Part shown: one piece after another, positions 6,105 through 6,134 of the stretch
How positions within the stretch are numbered: the stretch's first letter is position 1
How the letters are laid out: every line of letters begins with the position of its first letter
Source of the DNA: an uncultured Fidelibacterota bacterium
GTDB lineage: Bacteria; Marinisomatota; Marinisomatia; Marinisomatales; UBA1611
DNA: 6,134 bases
Direction: 5' to 3'
NCBI GenBank assembly: GCA_913045415.1
Contig: CAJWPW010000075.1
Coordinates: 1 to 6,134, forward strand
The notes under the pieces: model-generated
The model's database searches: none
The model's input: only the letters and a program-made list of their open reading frames with translations
Told to the model about the DNA's origin: nothing
Position numbers and translations under genes: made by a program

Positions 6105-6134
6105 ACAAGGGAAACACAGCAATATTTTTATGAT

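Noticed and set aside
5860..6117. Minus-strand open frame of 85 codons
   Set aside because: Its product is rich in Ser, Lys and Asn with no recognisable motif, and it lies opposite the more protein-like + strand frame; it looks like an antisense shadow.

Overview
This window looks like bacterial DNA from an AT-rich genome. It carries the end of a protein-repair methyltransferase gene, then a two-gene membrane module for a molybdenum (or tungsten) iron-sulfur oxidoreductase, then a tract of decayed coding sequence. The redox module suggests an organism with anaerobic or flexible respiratory metabolism. I cannot name the organism; the sequence alone does not decide the phylum.

Layout on the + strand. 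(1) 1-449: 3' part of a protein-L-isoaspartate O-methyltransferase (pcm) gene whose 5' end lies outside the window; it is visibly more GC-rich than the rest. (2) 450-778: a 329-base gap with a good sigma70-type promoter candidate (524-551). It is followed by a 142-base imperfect inverted-repeat element (588-729) resembling a MITE, which sits between that promoter and the next gene. (3) 779-2401: one 540-residue protein that fuses a four-[4Fe-4S] electron-transfer domain (DmsB/PsrB/NrfC type) to an eight-helix NrfD/PsrC-type quinone-reactive membrane domain; it starts with TTG. (4) 2402-2610: an AT-rich gap with repeated ATTTGCAT/ATGCAAAT half-sites and a second promoter candidate. (5) 2611-5475: a 954-residue molybdopterin oxidoreductase catalytic subunit with a [4Fe-4S] site, a probable cysteine metal ligand and no Tat signal. 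(6) 5476-6134: no intact gene recognised; a + strand reading frame interrupted by two stops (about 5621-6043) looks like a pseudogene.

How the parts work together. The catalytic subunit should pass electrons from its Mo/W-bis-MGD centre through its own [4Fe-4S] cluster to the four clusters of the fusion protein, and on to quinone in the NrfD domain, or the reverse. Neither protein has an export signal. The positive charges of the membrane domain lie in the loops predicted to face the cytoplasm when the iron-sulfur domain is inside. The complex is therefore probably cytoplasm-facing, unlike the periplasmic polysulfide, tetrathionate and DMSO reductases. The catalytic subunit reminds me most of the PadB-like group (phenylacetyl-CoA:acceptor oxidoreductase), whose CoA-thioester substrate requires a cytoplasmic active site. 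That is recognition from memory, and the substrate here is unknown. The compressed two-gene architecture (FeS + anchor fused, then catalytic subunit) is the most interesting feature of the window.
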